From CAZSLZ01 sp964607865 (GTDB taxonomy: Bacteria > Vulcanimicrobiota > JAJTBE01 > CAZSLZ01): a stretch of DNA of 10,379 bases. Of the stretch, positions 1-6,292 are shown in pieces. Under the pieces are notes generated by a model. The model did no database searches. It was not told the origin of the DNA and was given only the letters and a program-made list of their open reading frames with translations. Numbering within the stretch: the first letter of the stretch is position 1; each line of letters starts with the position of its first letter. The DNA is taken from NCBI GenBank assembly GCA_964607865.1, contig CAZSLZ010000120.1, positions 1 to 10,379 of the forward strand, in the 5' to 3' direction. The position numbers were made by a program, and so were the translations under genes.

Positions 1-142
1 GGTTGAAAGGAGTGTATAGCGTTTCTACTTCTGTACCTGAAGAATTCTGAAAGTCGTTCTTGCGTTCCCTGCAGCTTCTGCTGGTTTCTTCCTTCCATTG
101 AGTATCCTGTTCTTTACCTTTTTTTTCATATATGGTAAACAA
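1..142 (-). CDS. Partial unknown ORF downstream of exbD, runs off the window
   Basis: This is an open reading frame of 47 codons that continues past the left edge. It starts at a TTG (140-142) with a GGGAGG ribosome-binding site seven bases upstream. The visible residues begin MFTIYEKKGKE and are strongly hydrophilic, with many Lys, Glu and Arg and no membrane segment or signal peptide. By position it is the fourth gene of an exbB-exbD-exbD operon, where a tonB or another accessory gene is often found. However, TonB proteins normally start with a membrane anchor, and none is visible here. A second frame on the same strand, from an ATG at about position 96, is also open to the edge, so the frame choice rests mainly on the ribosome-binding site. 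I do not recognise the product. Confidence 0.4.
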   Translation of the reverse strand, partial: MFTIYEKKGKEQDTQWKEETSRSCRERKNDFQNSSGTEVETLYTPFN

Positions 143-223
143 TTGGCTGCCTCCCAAAACAAATCTTTTAATTAATAAGGTTCAGGGCGCTGGTTTCAAC
201 AATAACGCGGAAAAATCCTGCCC

Positions 224-640
224 TTATGGGGTGCAGATTAATTCTTCCCTTCTCGTTGAAAGAAAAATCTGACTAAATCCTTCATTTTCGAGAATTTTCA
301 TTACTTCTAGTATTTTACCGTAACTGGTTTGTCCATCTGCCTTAAGAACAATTACCTGTTTTTTCTGTGCCGGCACCAGGGTTTTTAATTTCTGCTGTAA
401 TTGCTTCGGGGTAAGAGAAGCGCCCGCCCAGAAAATAATATTGTTTCTGTCAATTTGAATCTGAAGCTGGGTTGCCGTTTTACTCTCAGCCTGGGCTTTC
501 GGTGTGACAATATCCTTCTGGGTGTGCATAAAAGTAGAAGCTGTGATCATGATAATTACCAGAAGGACAAAAAGAATGTCAATAAGGTTTGTAATGCTGA
601 TTTCATTGTTTATATGTTTCTTTCTTGCGGTTTTTATCAT
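224..640 (-). CDS. exbD: ExbD/TolR-type biopolymer transport protein (second copy)
   Basis: This 138-residue protein is of the usual ExbD/TolR size and plan. A short basic cytoplasmic start (KTARKKH) is followed by one membrane helix at about residues 17-35 and then a periplasmic domain. The family's essential membrane aspartate is present as D21 in the segment ITNLIDILFVLL. The periplasmic part ends in the typical alpha/beta signature, with VIVLKADGQTSYGKILEVM followed by a predicted last strand (IFLST). ExbD works with ExbB as a proton-driven motor in the inner membrane that energises TonB, Tol or a similar envelope partner. The gene starts 2 nt after the stop of the other exbD, so the two are almost certainly co-translated. 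The two ExbD copies differ widely in sequence, which suggests a heteromeric or specialised pair rather than a recent duplication. Confidence 0.93.
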   Translation of the reverse strand: MIKTARKKHINNEISITNLIDILFVLLVIIMITASTFMHTQKDIVTPKAQAESKTATQLQIQIDRNNIIFWAGASLTPKQLQQKLKTLVPAQKKQVIVLKADGQTSYGKILEVMKILENEGFSQIFLSTRREELICTP

Positions 641-642
641 AT

Positions 643-1053
643 TTATTCTGCCAGGTTAATATTTTCGAACCCTTGTTTTTTCGATATTTCCATTAACTTA
701 ATTATTTTTTGATATTCGATATTATAATCTGCTTTTATAATAAGAGTTTTTAGATTTTTTTTGTTCAAGTTGTGTAATAAATCAGCCAGATGTTTTTCTG
801 AAGAAATCTTTTCCTGTTGGTTATCGGTAATCAGCTTCATTCCCCTGGCATTAACTTCAAGCAATACAACTTTGTTTTTTAGGGGTTTTGCTCCGGTGGG
901 ACTGTTCTGGTAATCCAGTTGAAATCCGGTTACGGCCTGGGTGGTTTCCAGAAGCATAAAAAGAATGATAAGGGTCATCAGAACATCGGTCATGGATGTA
1001 AGGTTAATATTGGAATTTATTTTTTGTTTATTTTTTCGGTAAATTTTTATCAT
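643..1053 (-). CDS. exbD: ExbD/TolR-type biopolymer transport protein (first copy)
   Basis: This 136-residue ExbD/TolR family protein has a lysine-rich cytoplasmic start and one membrane helix at about residues 19-38. D23 (in INLTSMTDVLMTL) occupies the conserved proton-path aspartate position. The periplasmic domain contains LIIKADYNIEYQKIIKLME, matching the family's KAD...Y..I...M signature. Its ATG lies inside the end of exbB, a 26-nt overlap, with only a weak A-rich ribosome-binding site (AAAGAAAAAA), so translation is probably coupled to exbB. With ExbB it would form the stator of an inner-membrane proton-driven motor. Which outer partner it energises (TonB, Tol-Pal or another) cannot be read from this window. 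Confidence 0.93.
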   Translation of the reverse strand: MIKIYRKNKQKINSNINLTSMTDVLMTLIILFMLLETTQAVTGFQLDYQNSPTGAKPLKNKVVLLEVNARGMKLITDNQQEKISSEKHLADLLHNLNKKNLKTLIIKADYNIEYQKIIKLMEISKKQGFENINLAE

Positions 1054-1678
1054 TATTTATTTTTTCTTTTAGAATTTCTACGGTCTTATTTGCATAAATT
1101 TCGAATTCCCTGGTAATTTGAATAATACGGGTCTGGAAATAATTATAAAATATCACTGTAACAATGGCAATTATGAGTCCGGCGGCGGTGGTGTAAAGCG
1201 CTTCGTAAACTCCGGTGGCAATTACCGCCGGACCTGTGGTCCCTTCGGCTGCAATATCTGCGAAGGCTTTGATCATTCCCAGAATGGTTCCAAGCAGGCC
1301 CAGAAAAGGAGAAATAACTGAAATTGTACCCAGAATATTAATATTTTTTTCAAAATGCGCCAGCTCCTCATTAATGGTGTTAAGAATTGAGTTTTCCATT
1401 ATGTCGGGGTTATAGCCCCTTCTTTGAAGCCCTGCCAGATAAATGCGGGCAATGGGTTTGTTTTCCTTGTGCAGAATCTCCCTGGCCTGTTCATATTCCT
1501 GGTTTTTTATAAGGGGAGTTATTTCCTGGAAAAGCTTTTCAGGGTTAAGATAAAGCCTGTTGAAGTTATAAATTCTCTCGGCAATCAAGGCAATGGCAAT
1601 GAAAGATGCCAGAACCAGCAAGTACATGGAAAAACCGCCCTGGTTCAATATGGAAACGAAGTTTTGAAATATTTCCAT
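1028..1678 (-). CDS. exbB: ExbB/TolQ/MotA-family proton channel protein
   Basis: This 216-residue protein has the three-helix plan of ExbB/TolQ. Helix 1 is at about residues 15-37, followed by a cytoplasmic loop of roughly 75 residues. Helix 2 carries the hallmark SPFLGLLGTILGMIKAF (about 122-140), and helix 3 carries GVYEALYTTAAGLIIAI (about 155-175). These two motifs line the proton pathway in the family. The start ATG has a good AAAGGA site seven bases upstream. It is the first gene of a minus-strand operon with two exbD genes and an unidentified fourth reading frame. It should act as the pentameric inner-membrane scaffold around the ExbD helices. Two different ExbDs per ExbB occurs in several phyla and may mean a mixed stator. 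Confidence 0.95.
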   Translation of the reverse strand: MEIFQNFVSILNQGGFSMYLLVLASFIAIALIAERIYNFNRLYLNPEKLFQEITPLIKNQEYEQAREILHKENKPIARIYLAGLQRRGYNPDIMENSILNTINEELAHFEKNINILGTISVISPFLGLLGTILGMIKAFADIAAEGTTGPAVIATGVYEALYTTAAGLIIAIVTVIFYNYFQTRIIQITREFEIYANKTVEILKEKINNDKNLPKK

Positions 1679-1755
1679 GGGGTGATCCTTTCTTTTTGGT
1701 GATCTTACAGATTAAATTCTTTTTTCTAACCTCCTGCCGTAAATTCTTTCATGAT

Positions 1756-1770
1756 TTAACAATTTGTTAA
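1756..1770. promoter_or_regulatory. 15-bp perfect palindrome, candidate operator
   Basis: The sequence TTAACAATTTGTTAA is a perfect inverted repeat with 7-bp arms and a single central base. It lies in the 166-bp gap between exbB (leftward) and the glycine-zipper pair (rightward), just upstream of the proposed rightward -35 region. Its symmetry and location fit a dimeric regulator site acting on one or both promoters. AT-rich palindromes of this size also arise by chance, so confidence is modest. Confidence 0.4.
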
Positions 1771-1781
1771 TGGAAAAACAC

Positions 1782-1810
1782 TTTGTTTATATGAATAAAA
1801 TTGTTATAAT
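1782..1810 (+). promoter_or_regulatory. Predicted sigma70-type promoter for the glycine-zipper operon
   Basis: A perfect TATAAT -10 box lies at 1805-1810. The best upstream match to a -35 is weak: TTTGTT at 1782-1787 with a 17-bp spacer, or TTGTTT at 1783-1788 with a 16-bp spacer. Transcription would begin near 1817, leaving a leader of about 28 nt before the ATG at 1845. This supports 1845 as the start codon over the in-frame TTG and ATG codons at 1764-1826, most of which would lie upstream of the transcript. Confidence 0.5.
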
Positions 1811-1844
1811 GAAGATGAAATTAATGGAAGGAATCTGTCGTAAG

Positions 1845-2549
1845 ATGAAGATAGCCCATACTGGCATAGAAAAAATCAATTTAAAAAATACACCGGCGAA
1901 ATCTGCAAAAGTTGCGTCGAATCCTGAAGCCGGAAAAAACGGAAAGATAAACGACGGCTTTATAAGAAATGAAGATAACGAGGAAGCCAGCGGAGTTTTC
2001 TCTAAAATAGGCTCCTGGCTGAAAGAGAACATTACCGGTTCGGCAACGGAAAAGGGGCTGTTCAGGCATTGCAAGGATTATTCAAAACAGCATAAGCGCT
2101 ATGCAGCCATCGGTGCTTCCGCCGGCGGAGCTGTGGGCGTTGCTGCAGGTTTATATGTGGGCCGGGAAGAATTGAAAACCGACCAGCCTCAGCTGGTATG
2201 GAATAATCATGATATAAAAGACCCCAAATTGACGGGGTTCAGGCATTCGGTTTCCGAGGTGGGGCATACTGAAAGAGATTACGTTGGCACAGACAGGGAC
2301 GGAAACCCCCAGTATGTGGATAGATACGAGGTTGACGGATACTGGCATCATTATTCACCCACAATAAAATATCGCCAGGTGGGAAATTACCAGACTCCCG
2401 GATACGAACACTCATCTCCTTTAACTCCCTTCACCGGGGCTCTTCTAGGGCTGGTTTCGGGAACCATTGTGGGAGGGGTTCTGGGCCTCGCCACCTCTTT
2501 GATTCAGAAAACTATTGAAGTCAATAAAGTTAATAAAGGCAAGGAGTAA
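1845..2549 (+). CDS. Uncharacterised double glycine-zipper membrane protein (paralogue A)
   Basis: I do not recognise this 234-residue protein. It has a hydrophilic, Lys/Asn-rich N-terminus (1-85) without a signal peptide. A first hydrophobic segment (86-106) has glycines at exactly every fourth residue (90, 94, 98, 102, 106). A Tyr/Asp-rich middle region follows (107-195). A second hydrophobic segment has glycines at 198, 202, 206, 210 and 214, and a basic tail follows it. Such glycine zippers pack helices tightly in membrane oligomers and in some pore-formers. A hairpin with both ends on the same side is the simplest topology. The start was chosen because it follows the predicted promoter, has GGAAGG upstream (13 nt, rather long), and makes residue numbering match the neighbouring paralogue. 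An upstream in-frame TTG at 1764 would add 27 residues. The gene is followed after 3 nt by the paralogue. Function is unknown. Confidence 0.8.
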   Translation: MKIAHTGIEKINLKNTPAKSAKVASNPEAGKNGKINDGFIRNEDNEEASGVFSKIGSWLKENITGSATEKGLFRHCKDYSKQHKRYAAIGASAGGAVGVAAGLYVGREELKTDQPQLVWNNHDIKDPKLTGFRHSVSEVGHTERDYVGTDRDGNPQYVDRYEVDGYWHHYSPTIKYRQVGNYQTPGYEHSSPLTPFTGALLGLVSGTIVGGVLGLATSLIQKTIEVNKVNKGKE

Positions 2550-2552
2550 ACC

Positions 2553-3248
2553 ATGAATATATCTGTTTTTGACAGTTGTTATAAATCGGGCCCTGTGAAT
2601 AATTCCGGCAAATCTTCAGGGGCGAAAGCTGAACGGCAGAATAAAGCTCTGGGTTATTCTCCTCCCCCTTCAGATAGTTTTGAAAAAGAAGATAAAACTT
2701 TTACCGAAAAAGTTGCCGGAGGAGTGAAAGGGTTTGTCAATAAAGGGTTTGTAAGGCCTGCCAAAGCTCTCATCAATTGTATGAAATCGAATTTTACGGC
2801 GCAGGCAATGGCTGCAGGCACTGTCATCGGTGGTGCAGGCGGGGCATTTATTGGGCATGAAGCTGCCAGGATTGAAGCTGGTAATACTCAAACTTCAATC
2901 CAGACCTGGGAAGTTCCCGTTACTGAGTCAAGAAATCTTGGAAACATTCCCGACTCACATTATCAACCAACTTTTGGTTTGAGATTCTGGTCAGATAGGA
3001 ACCGTTTTCATTACGACGAGCAGGGACGGTTGTCGGGGGCAAGTCACGGAATCGACCCTGTTCACCGGCAGGCTCCTGTATTTAACGATGACGGATCTGT
3101 TATGATGCGGGAAGTAACCGAGTCGGTTTCCAGCAAGCGGTTTGGCCCTGTAGGTGGCACCCTCATGGGAATAGGGCTGGGTGCTGTGGGGGGATTCCTT
3201 GGAGGCCTGGCGATTTCACTTATTCATAAGGTCATAAAAGAAGGTTAG
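2553..3248 (+). CDS. Uncharacterised double glycine-zipper membrane protein (paralogue B)
   Basis: This 231-residue protein is a diverged paralogue of the preceding gene. Its N-terminal 85 residues are hydrophilic, with a Pro/Ser patch near 35-42. The first glycine zipper has G89, G93, G97 and G101, followed by a middle region to about 196. The second zipper has G198, G202, G206, G210, G214 and G218. The end GLAISLIHKVIK matches GLATSLIQKTIE of its neighbour. Cys76, Trp119, a DG-x8-E motif in the middle region and the second zipper sit at the same or nearly the same positions in both proteins. The start has a strong AAGGAG site six bases upstream that overlaps the end of the previous gene, so the two are co-translated. 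No signal peptide or known domain is visible. A paired inner-membrane complex is a reasonable inference, but no role can be assigned. Confidence 0.85.
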   Translation: MNISVFDSCYKSGPVNNSGKSSGAKAERQNKALGYSPPPSDSFEKEDKTFTEKVAGGVKGFVNKGFVRPAKALINCMKSNFTAQAMAAGTVIGGAGGAFIGHEAARIEAGNTQTSIQTWEVPVTESRNLGNIPDSHYQPTFGLRFWSDRNRFHYDEQGRLSGASHGIDPVHRQAPVFNDDGSVMMREVTESVSSKRFGPVGGTLMGIGLGAVGGFLGGLAISLIHKVIKEG

Positions 3249-3288
3249 CATTTCTTTTAAAAATGTGTTTTTTGTGTTTTAATGATAT

Positions 3289-3320
3289 TAAGTAAATAAA
3301 AATTTTATTTTAACTACTTA
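3289..3320. repeat. AT-only inverted repeat in intergenic spacer
   Basis: In the 129-bp gap between the glycine-zipper pair and the deacetylase-like gene, AAATAAAA (3294-3301) and TTTTATTT (3303-3310) form an inverted repeat around one base. It is flanked by the outer arms TAAGTA (3289-3294) and TACTTA (3315-3320). It has no GC stem and no proper loop, so it is not a convincing terminator. It may be a curved or UP-like promoter element, or simply AT-rich spacer. No clear -35/-10 pair was found in the gap. Confidence 0.3.
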
Positions 3321-3377
3321 TACATATTGAAAACCTGTAAATAGGAATTTTTCTGAAGAAGATAGAATAAGGCAAAA

Positions 3378-4526
3378 ATGAGTGACGAAAAACCAACAAG
3401 TTCAAGACGATCACGACGATCAAGACGATCCAGATTTCGCAGAAGTTCACGTTTCAGATCTCCTTCCGATTCTCAGGAAGAGGGACAGGAAGAATCTGAG
3501 GACGAAGAGGAAGAGGATGAGGGAGAAGAAGCTGAAGGCTCTTCGCCTTCTGATGTGATTAAGGAAGCGGACGGGGAACAGGAAGATGGTGAGGCAGCAG
3601 GCGAGGTTGCCGAGCAGGCATCAGCTGCTGGCTTGCTGTCTGAACCGGTCAACGTTCTTACCTTTAACATTGTTGAATGGTTTCATACCTTGGCTTGCAG
3701 CGAAAAAATCAAGTTTTCCCATTGGAGTAAATGTGAAAGAAGAGTTGAGCATGGCCTGAGGATGATTCTGGCAATGCTTCGCAGGTTCAATGTGAAGGCT
3801 ACTTTTTTTGTGCTGGGAATAATTGCCAGGGAATTTCCTGAACTGGTTAAACAGATTGCTATTGAAGGTCATGAAGTGGGAACAATGGGATATTACAACC
3901 GGCCTTTGTTTTCCATACCTGCCAAGGAATATTTTCGTGAACTGGAAATGTCTATTGGTTTGCTGAAAAGCCTGACCGAGCAGGAAGTCAAAGTTCACCG
4001 GGCCCCGGAATGGTCGGTTACAAACCGGACATTATGGGTGTTTGAGATTTTAAAGGGTTTTGGAATCAAATATGATTCCAGCATTTATCCTGTAAGTGGG
4101 CCGTTTTTTGGCATAGAAAATGCTCCAAGATTTCCATATACTTTAAACCCTTTCGATATTATAGAGTTTCCGCCTTCCACCGTTAATGTCATGGGAAAAA
4201 ATATTGCCATGTTCAGTGGGGCATATTTCAGGGTGTTGCCCCTGGGGCTCACTTCCATGGGGCTGGGAAGGCTTAATACCGGAGGGCAGCCTGGGCTTAT
4301 CAGTTTAAACCAGTGGGAGATTGACGGAGAGTTTCCAAAGTTGGATCTGGGCTGGGATGGTTTTGTAAGCCAGTATGCAGGGGTAGTCTCGACTTTTGCC
4401 AGGCTCCAGAAGCTTCTTAAGCAGTTCAGGTTTGATACCCTTACAAAAGTACTGGAAGAATCGCCGCCCCGGGAATCTCATCATATAAATTTTTTAACCC
4501 GAAGAAGGGAAAATTTTATCAGATAA
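3378..4526 (+). CDS. Inactive-looking polysaccharide deacetylase (NodB/DUF3473 type) with charged tail
   Basis: Residues 91-345 of this 382-residue protein follow the polysaccharide deacetylases linked to XrtA/PEP-CTERM loci (NodB fold plus DUF3473). Seen are VLTF.IVEWFH (93-103), VKATFFVLGIIA (139-150), GHEVG (164-168), HRAP (207-210), YDSSIYP (232-238), EFPPSTV (263-269), the GAYFRVLP segment (281-288) and QWEID (312-316). The active-site positions are changed. The usual catalytic Asp is N97, the two metal-binding His of motif 2 are M170 and N174, and the His before the WEID motif is N311. It is therefore probably not a functional metal-dependent deacetylase and may bind a glycan or act as a scaffold. 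The N-terminus is unusual: three RRS repeats (10-18) and more Arg/Ser to residue 28, then a Glu/Asp-rich stretch to about 80. There is no signal peptide or membrane helix. AAGG precedes the ATG by five bases. Confidence 0.85.
   Translation: MSDEKPTSSRRSRRSRRSRFRRSSRFRSPSDSQEEGQEESEDEEEEDEGEEAEGSSPSDVIKEADGEQEDGEAAGEVAEQASAAGLLSEPVNVLTFNIVEWFHTLACSEKIKFSHWSKCERRVEHGLRMILAMLRRFNVKATFFVLGIIAREFPELVKQIAIEGHEVGTMGYYNRPLFSIPAKEYFRELEMSIGLLKSLTEQEVKVHRAPEWSVTNRTLWVFEILKGFGIKYDSSIYPVSGPFFGIENAPRFPYTLNPFDIIEFPPSTVNVMGKNIAMFSGAYFRVLPLGLTSMGLGRLNTGGQPGLISLNQWEIDGEFPKLDLGWDGFVSQYAGVVSTFARLQKLLKQFRFDTLTKVLEESPPRESHHINFLTRRRENFIR
3405..3431 (+). repeat. Three tandem 9-bp repeats encoding Arg-Arg-Ser
   Basis: Three adjoining copies of a 9-mer close to AGACGATCA encode RRS-RRS-RRS at residues 10-18 of the deacetylase-like protein. 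The copies differ by one or two bases. Repeat slippage in this stretch could change the number of basic units without breaking the frame. Confidence 0.7.
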
Positions 4527-4575
4527 AAAATTAATTATCATATTGAATTTTTTTGGTAGTAATTGGGAGGAAATT

Positions 4576-5520
4576 GTGGAAAAGGCACTTTTTACTGAAA
4601 ATCTTGTAAAAACCTATAAATCAAAGGTAAAAAAAGAAAAACGAGAAGTACAGGCTTTGAAAAATCTGAATATGGAAGTTAAAGTTGGTGACATTTACGG
4701 TTTTATCGGCCCCAACGGCGCAGGAAAAACAACAACCATCAAGATATTAATGGGGCTTATCGAAGCTACGGATGGAAAAGCCTGGATCATGAATAAACCT
4801 GCGGGAACTGTCGAAGCAAAGAAAAATGTGGGTTACCTGTCCGAGGTGGCTTATTATTATCCATTTATGGAAGTTGGTAAACTCCTCGATTTTTATTGCT
4901 CTTTTTATGAAATTCCCAAGTCGGAAAGAAAAGAAAAGATTTTAAATGTTTTAAAAATGGTTAATCTGTCCAATAAGATAGATGCAAAAATTAAGGAACT
5001 TTCAAAAGGAATGATGCAGAGGTTTGGAATCGCCCAGGCCATAATTGCCGACCCGCCGGTAATGATTTTTGATGAGTTGACATCGGGGTTGGATCCCATA
5101 GCCCAGAAAGAAGTTAAGGATATTGTCCTTAAACTTAAAGAACAGGGAAAAACCATATTCTTTTCCTCTCACCAAATGACCGAAGTCGCCATGATATGCG
5201 ATAAAATCGGGATTATTAACCAAGGTAGAATGCTGAAATCTGCAAACCTGGATCAATTCTTAAAAGAAGAATCCGGCTCTAAAACAAAAATTGTAGTTGA
5301 AACCAACCAGGATAAATTGAAATTCCTGAAAGAAAAAAATGTCGATTTGGAAAACGAACGAACCGGAGTTTTCAGTTTTCTCATTCCCGATGAAGACGTG
5401 GGTGAAGTGGTGGATAAACTGGTCAGTGAAAAAGCAAAAGTTGAAAAAGTGGAGCCTCACAGGTATTCTCTCGAGGATGCCTTTTTCAAGCTGGTAAAGG
5501 AGGATAAGAATGAACTTTAA
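4576..5520 (+). CDS. ABC transporter ATP-binding protein (exporter, NosF-like)
   Basis: This 314-residue ATPase has all ABC motifs: Walker A GPNGAGKTT (45-53), signature LSKGMMQ (142-148), Walker B VMIFDE (162-167) with D166 and E167, D-loop SGLDP (170-174), and the switch histidine H199 in SSHQM. After the nucleotide-binding domain, residues of about 230-314 form the small C-terminal domain common in ABC-2 exporter ATPases (DUF4162-like). Two positions are less usual: GYLSE at the Q-loop, where a Gln is common in other families, and Leu168 after the Walker B Glu where Pro is normal. I start it at GTG 4576 because GGGAGG lies five bases upstream. A TTG at 4543 would add 11 poor-fitting residues. 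It overlaps the permease gene by 11 nt and must work with it. The substrate is not readable from sequence. Confidence 0.94.
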   Translation: MEKALFTENLVKTYKSKVKKEKREVQALKNLNMEVKVGDIYGFIGPNGAGKTTTIKILMGLIEATDGKAWIMNKPAGTVEAKKNVGYLSEVAYYYPFMEVGKLLDFYCSFYEIPKSERKEKILNVLKMVNLSNKIDAKIKELSKGMMQRFGIAQAIIADPPVMIFDELTSGLDPIAQKEVKDIVLKLKEQGKTIFFSSHQMTEVAMICDKIGIINQGRMLKSANLDQFLKEESGSKTKIVVETNQDKLKFLKEKNVDLENERTGVFSFLIPDEDVGEVVDKLVSEKAKVEKVEPHRYSLEDAFFKLVKEDKNEL

Positions 5521-6283
5521 AAATATTGCGCGTATAGCATCAATTACATTTGAAGAAAATTACAGAAAAAAGTTTCTGTATATACTTTTCTTTCTTTGTG
5601 CGGGCATAATAATAGCCTCATGGGTCTTTGATCCTTTTGAAATCGGCCAGCAACTTCCCGTGGTTAAAGACATTTCTCTTACCGGGTTAAGCTTCTTCGC
5701 TATAATTATGACCTTCGCTCTTTTTCTTTCTGCCATTCCTGCAGAAATTGAAAAGAAAACCATATATCCCATTATGTCCAAACCAGTGAACCGATCTGAA
5801 TATCTCTGGGGCAAGTATATGGGAAATATGTTTATGGTTTTTATTAATATTTATGTTCTTTCCTTCATGATTCTCATATTACTCAAGAGAATCAGTGGGT
5901 TATGGATGTGGTCGGTGTTCAATTCATCATTTCTGCTGTTTATAGAATGTGGAATTGTGGGTGCCATAATTACTCTGTTCTCACCCTGGATGTCTTATCC
6001 AGTAAATCTGGTGCTTACTTTCTTCTTTTACATCAGTGGAAATGTTTCATCAGCGTACATTCATTACCTTACAACCGACCCTAAAACCAGGTTTTCAGCA
6101 AGTTTACTCACAATTTTAAAGCTCTTTATTCCAAATTTCGAGTTTCTACACATTAAAAACTCGGTAGTGCATAGTTATATTGTTGACCCTAATTATATTG
6201 CAGGAGCTGCTGCCTATGGAATTGTATTTATTCTGATAATTATGCTGGTGGCAGATCTGTTATTCAAGAAAAAAGATTTATGA
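5510..6283 (+). CDS. ABC-2-type transporter permease (NosY-like)
   Basis: This 257-residue membrane protein has six predicted helices at about 22-40, 57-76, 106-126, 137-160, 164-186 and 232-252. Between helices 2 and 3 it has the cytoplasmic stretch EIEKKTIYPIMSKPVNRSEYLWGKYMG (79-105). This is the typical coupling region of ABC-2 permeases annotated as multicopper-enzyme-maturation or NosY-like. It starts inside the ATPase gene with an excellent GGAGG site six bases before the ATG, so the two subunits are co-translated and should form a 2+2 exporter. The family moves varied cargo such as lipids, polysaccharides and peptides. No cargo-specific feature is visible. The adjacent deacetylase-like gene hints at a cell-envelope glycan, but only weakly. 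Confidence 0.9.
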   Translation: MNFKNIARIASITFEENYRKKFLYILFFLCAGIIIASWVFDPFEIGQQLPVVKDISLTGLSFFAIIMTFALFLSAIPAEIEKKTIYPIMSKPVNRSEYLWGKYMGNMFMVFINIYVLSFMILILLKRISGLWMWSVFNSSFLLFIECGIVGAIITLFSPWMSYPVNLVLTFFFYISGNVSSAYIHYLTTDPKTRFSASLLTILKLFIPNFEFLHIKNSVVHSYIVDPNYIAGAAAYGIVFILIIMLVADLLFKKKDL

Positions 6284-6292
6284 TGACTTTTT

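Noticed and set aside
33..134. Short basic ATG frame on the minus strand (starts MKKKVKNRI)
   Set aside because: It stops after about 34 codons and lacks a ribosome-binding site as good as that of the TTG frame. No family was recognised.
1764..1844. Upstream in-frame start codons (TTG 1764, ATG 1770 and others) for glycine-zipper protein A
   Set aside because: They lie within the palindrome and the predicted promoter. The added residues have no match in the paralogue, and the start at 1845 aligns the two proteins residue for residue in the zippers.
2292..2333. EF-hand calcium site in glycine-zipper protein A (DRDGN)
   Set aside because: Only part of the 12-residue loop pattern is present, and Pro follows the Asn. 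It is recorded as a shared motif but not called as an EF-hand.
3249..3377. Terminator after the glycine-zipper pair
   Set aside because: The only inverted repeat is all A/T with a one-base centre, and no GC-rich stem precedes a T-tract.
3402..3461. Relationship to eukaryotic SR splicing proteins
   Set aside because: The Arg/Ser stretch is short, low-complexity and made of tandem 9-bp units. There is no RNA-recognition domain, so resemblance is compositional only.
3473..3670. Serine-rich 65-codon reading frame on the minus strand
   Set aside because: It is the mirror of the Glu-rich codons (GAA/GAG/GAT) of the deacetylase-like gene. It has no ribosome-binding site and no recognisable domain.
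4543..4575. TTG start adding 11 residues to the ABC ATPase
   Set aside because: The GTG at 4576 has a GGGAGG site at ideal spacing and gives a normal N-terminus for the family. The TTG has no such site.
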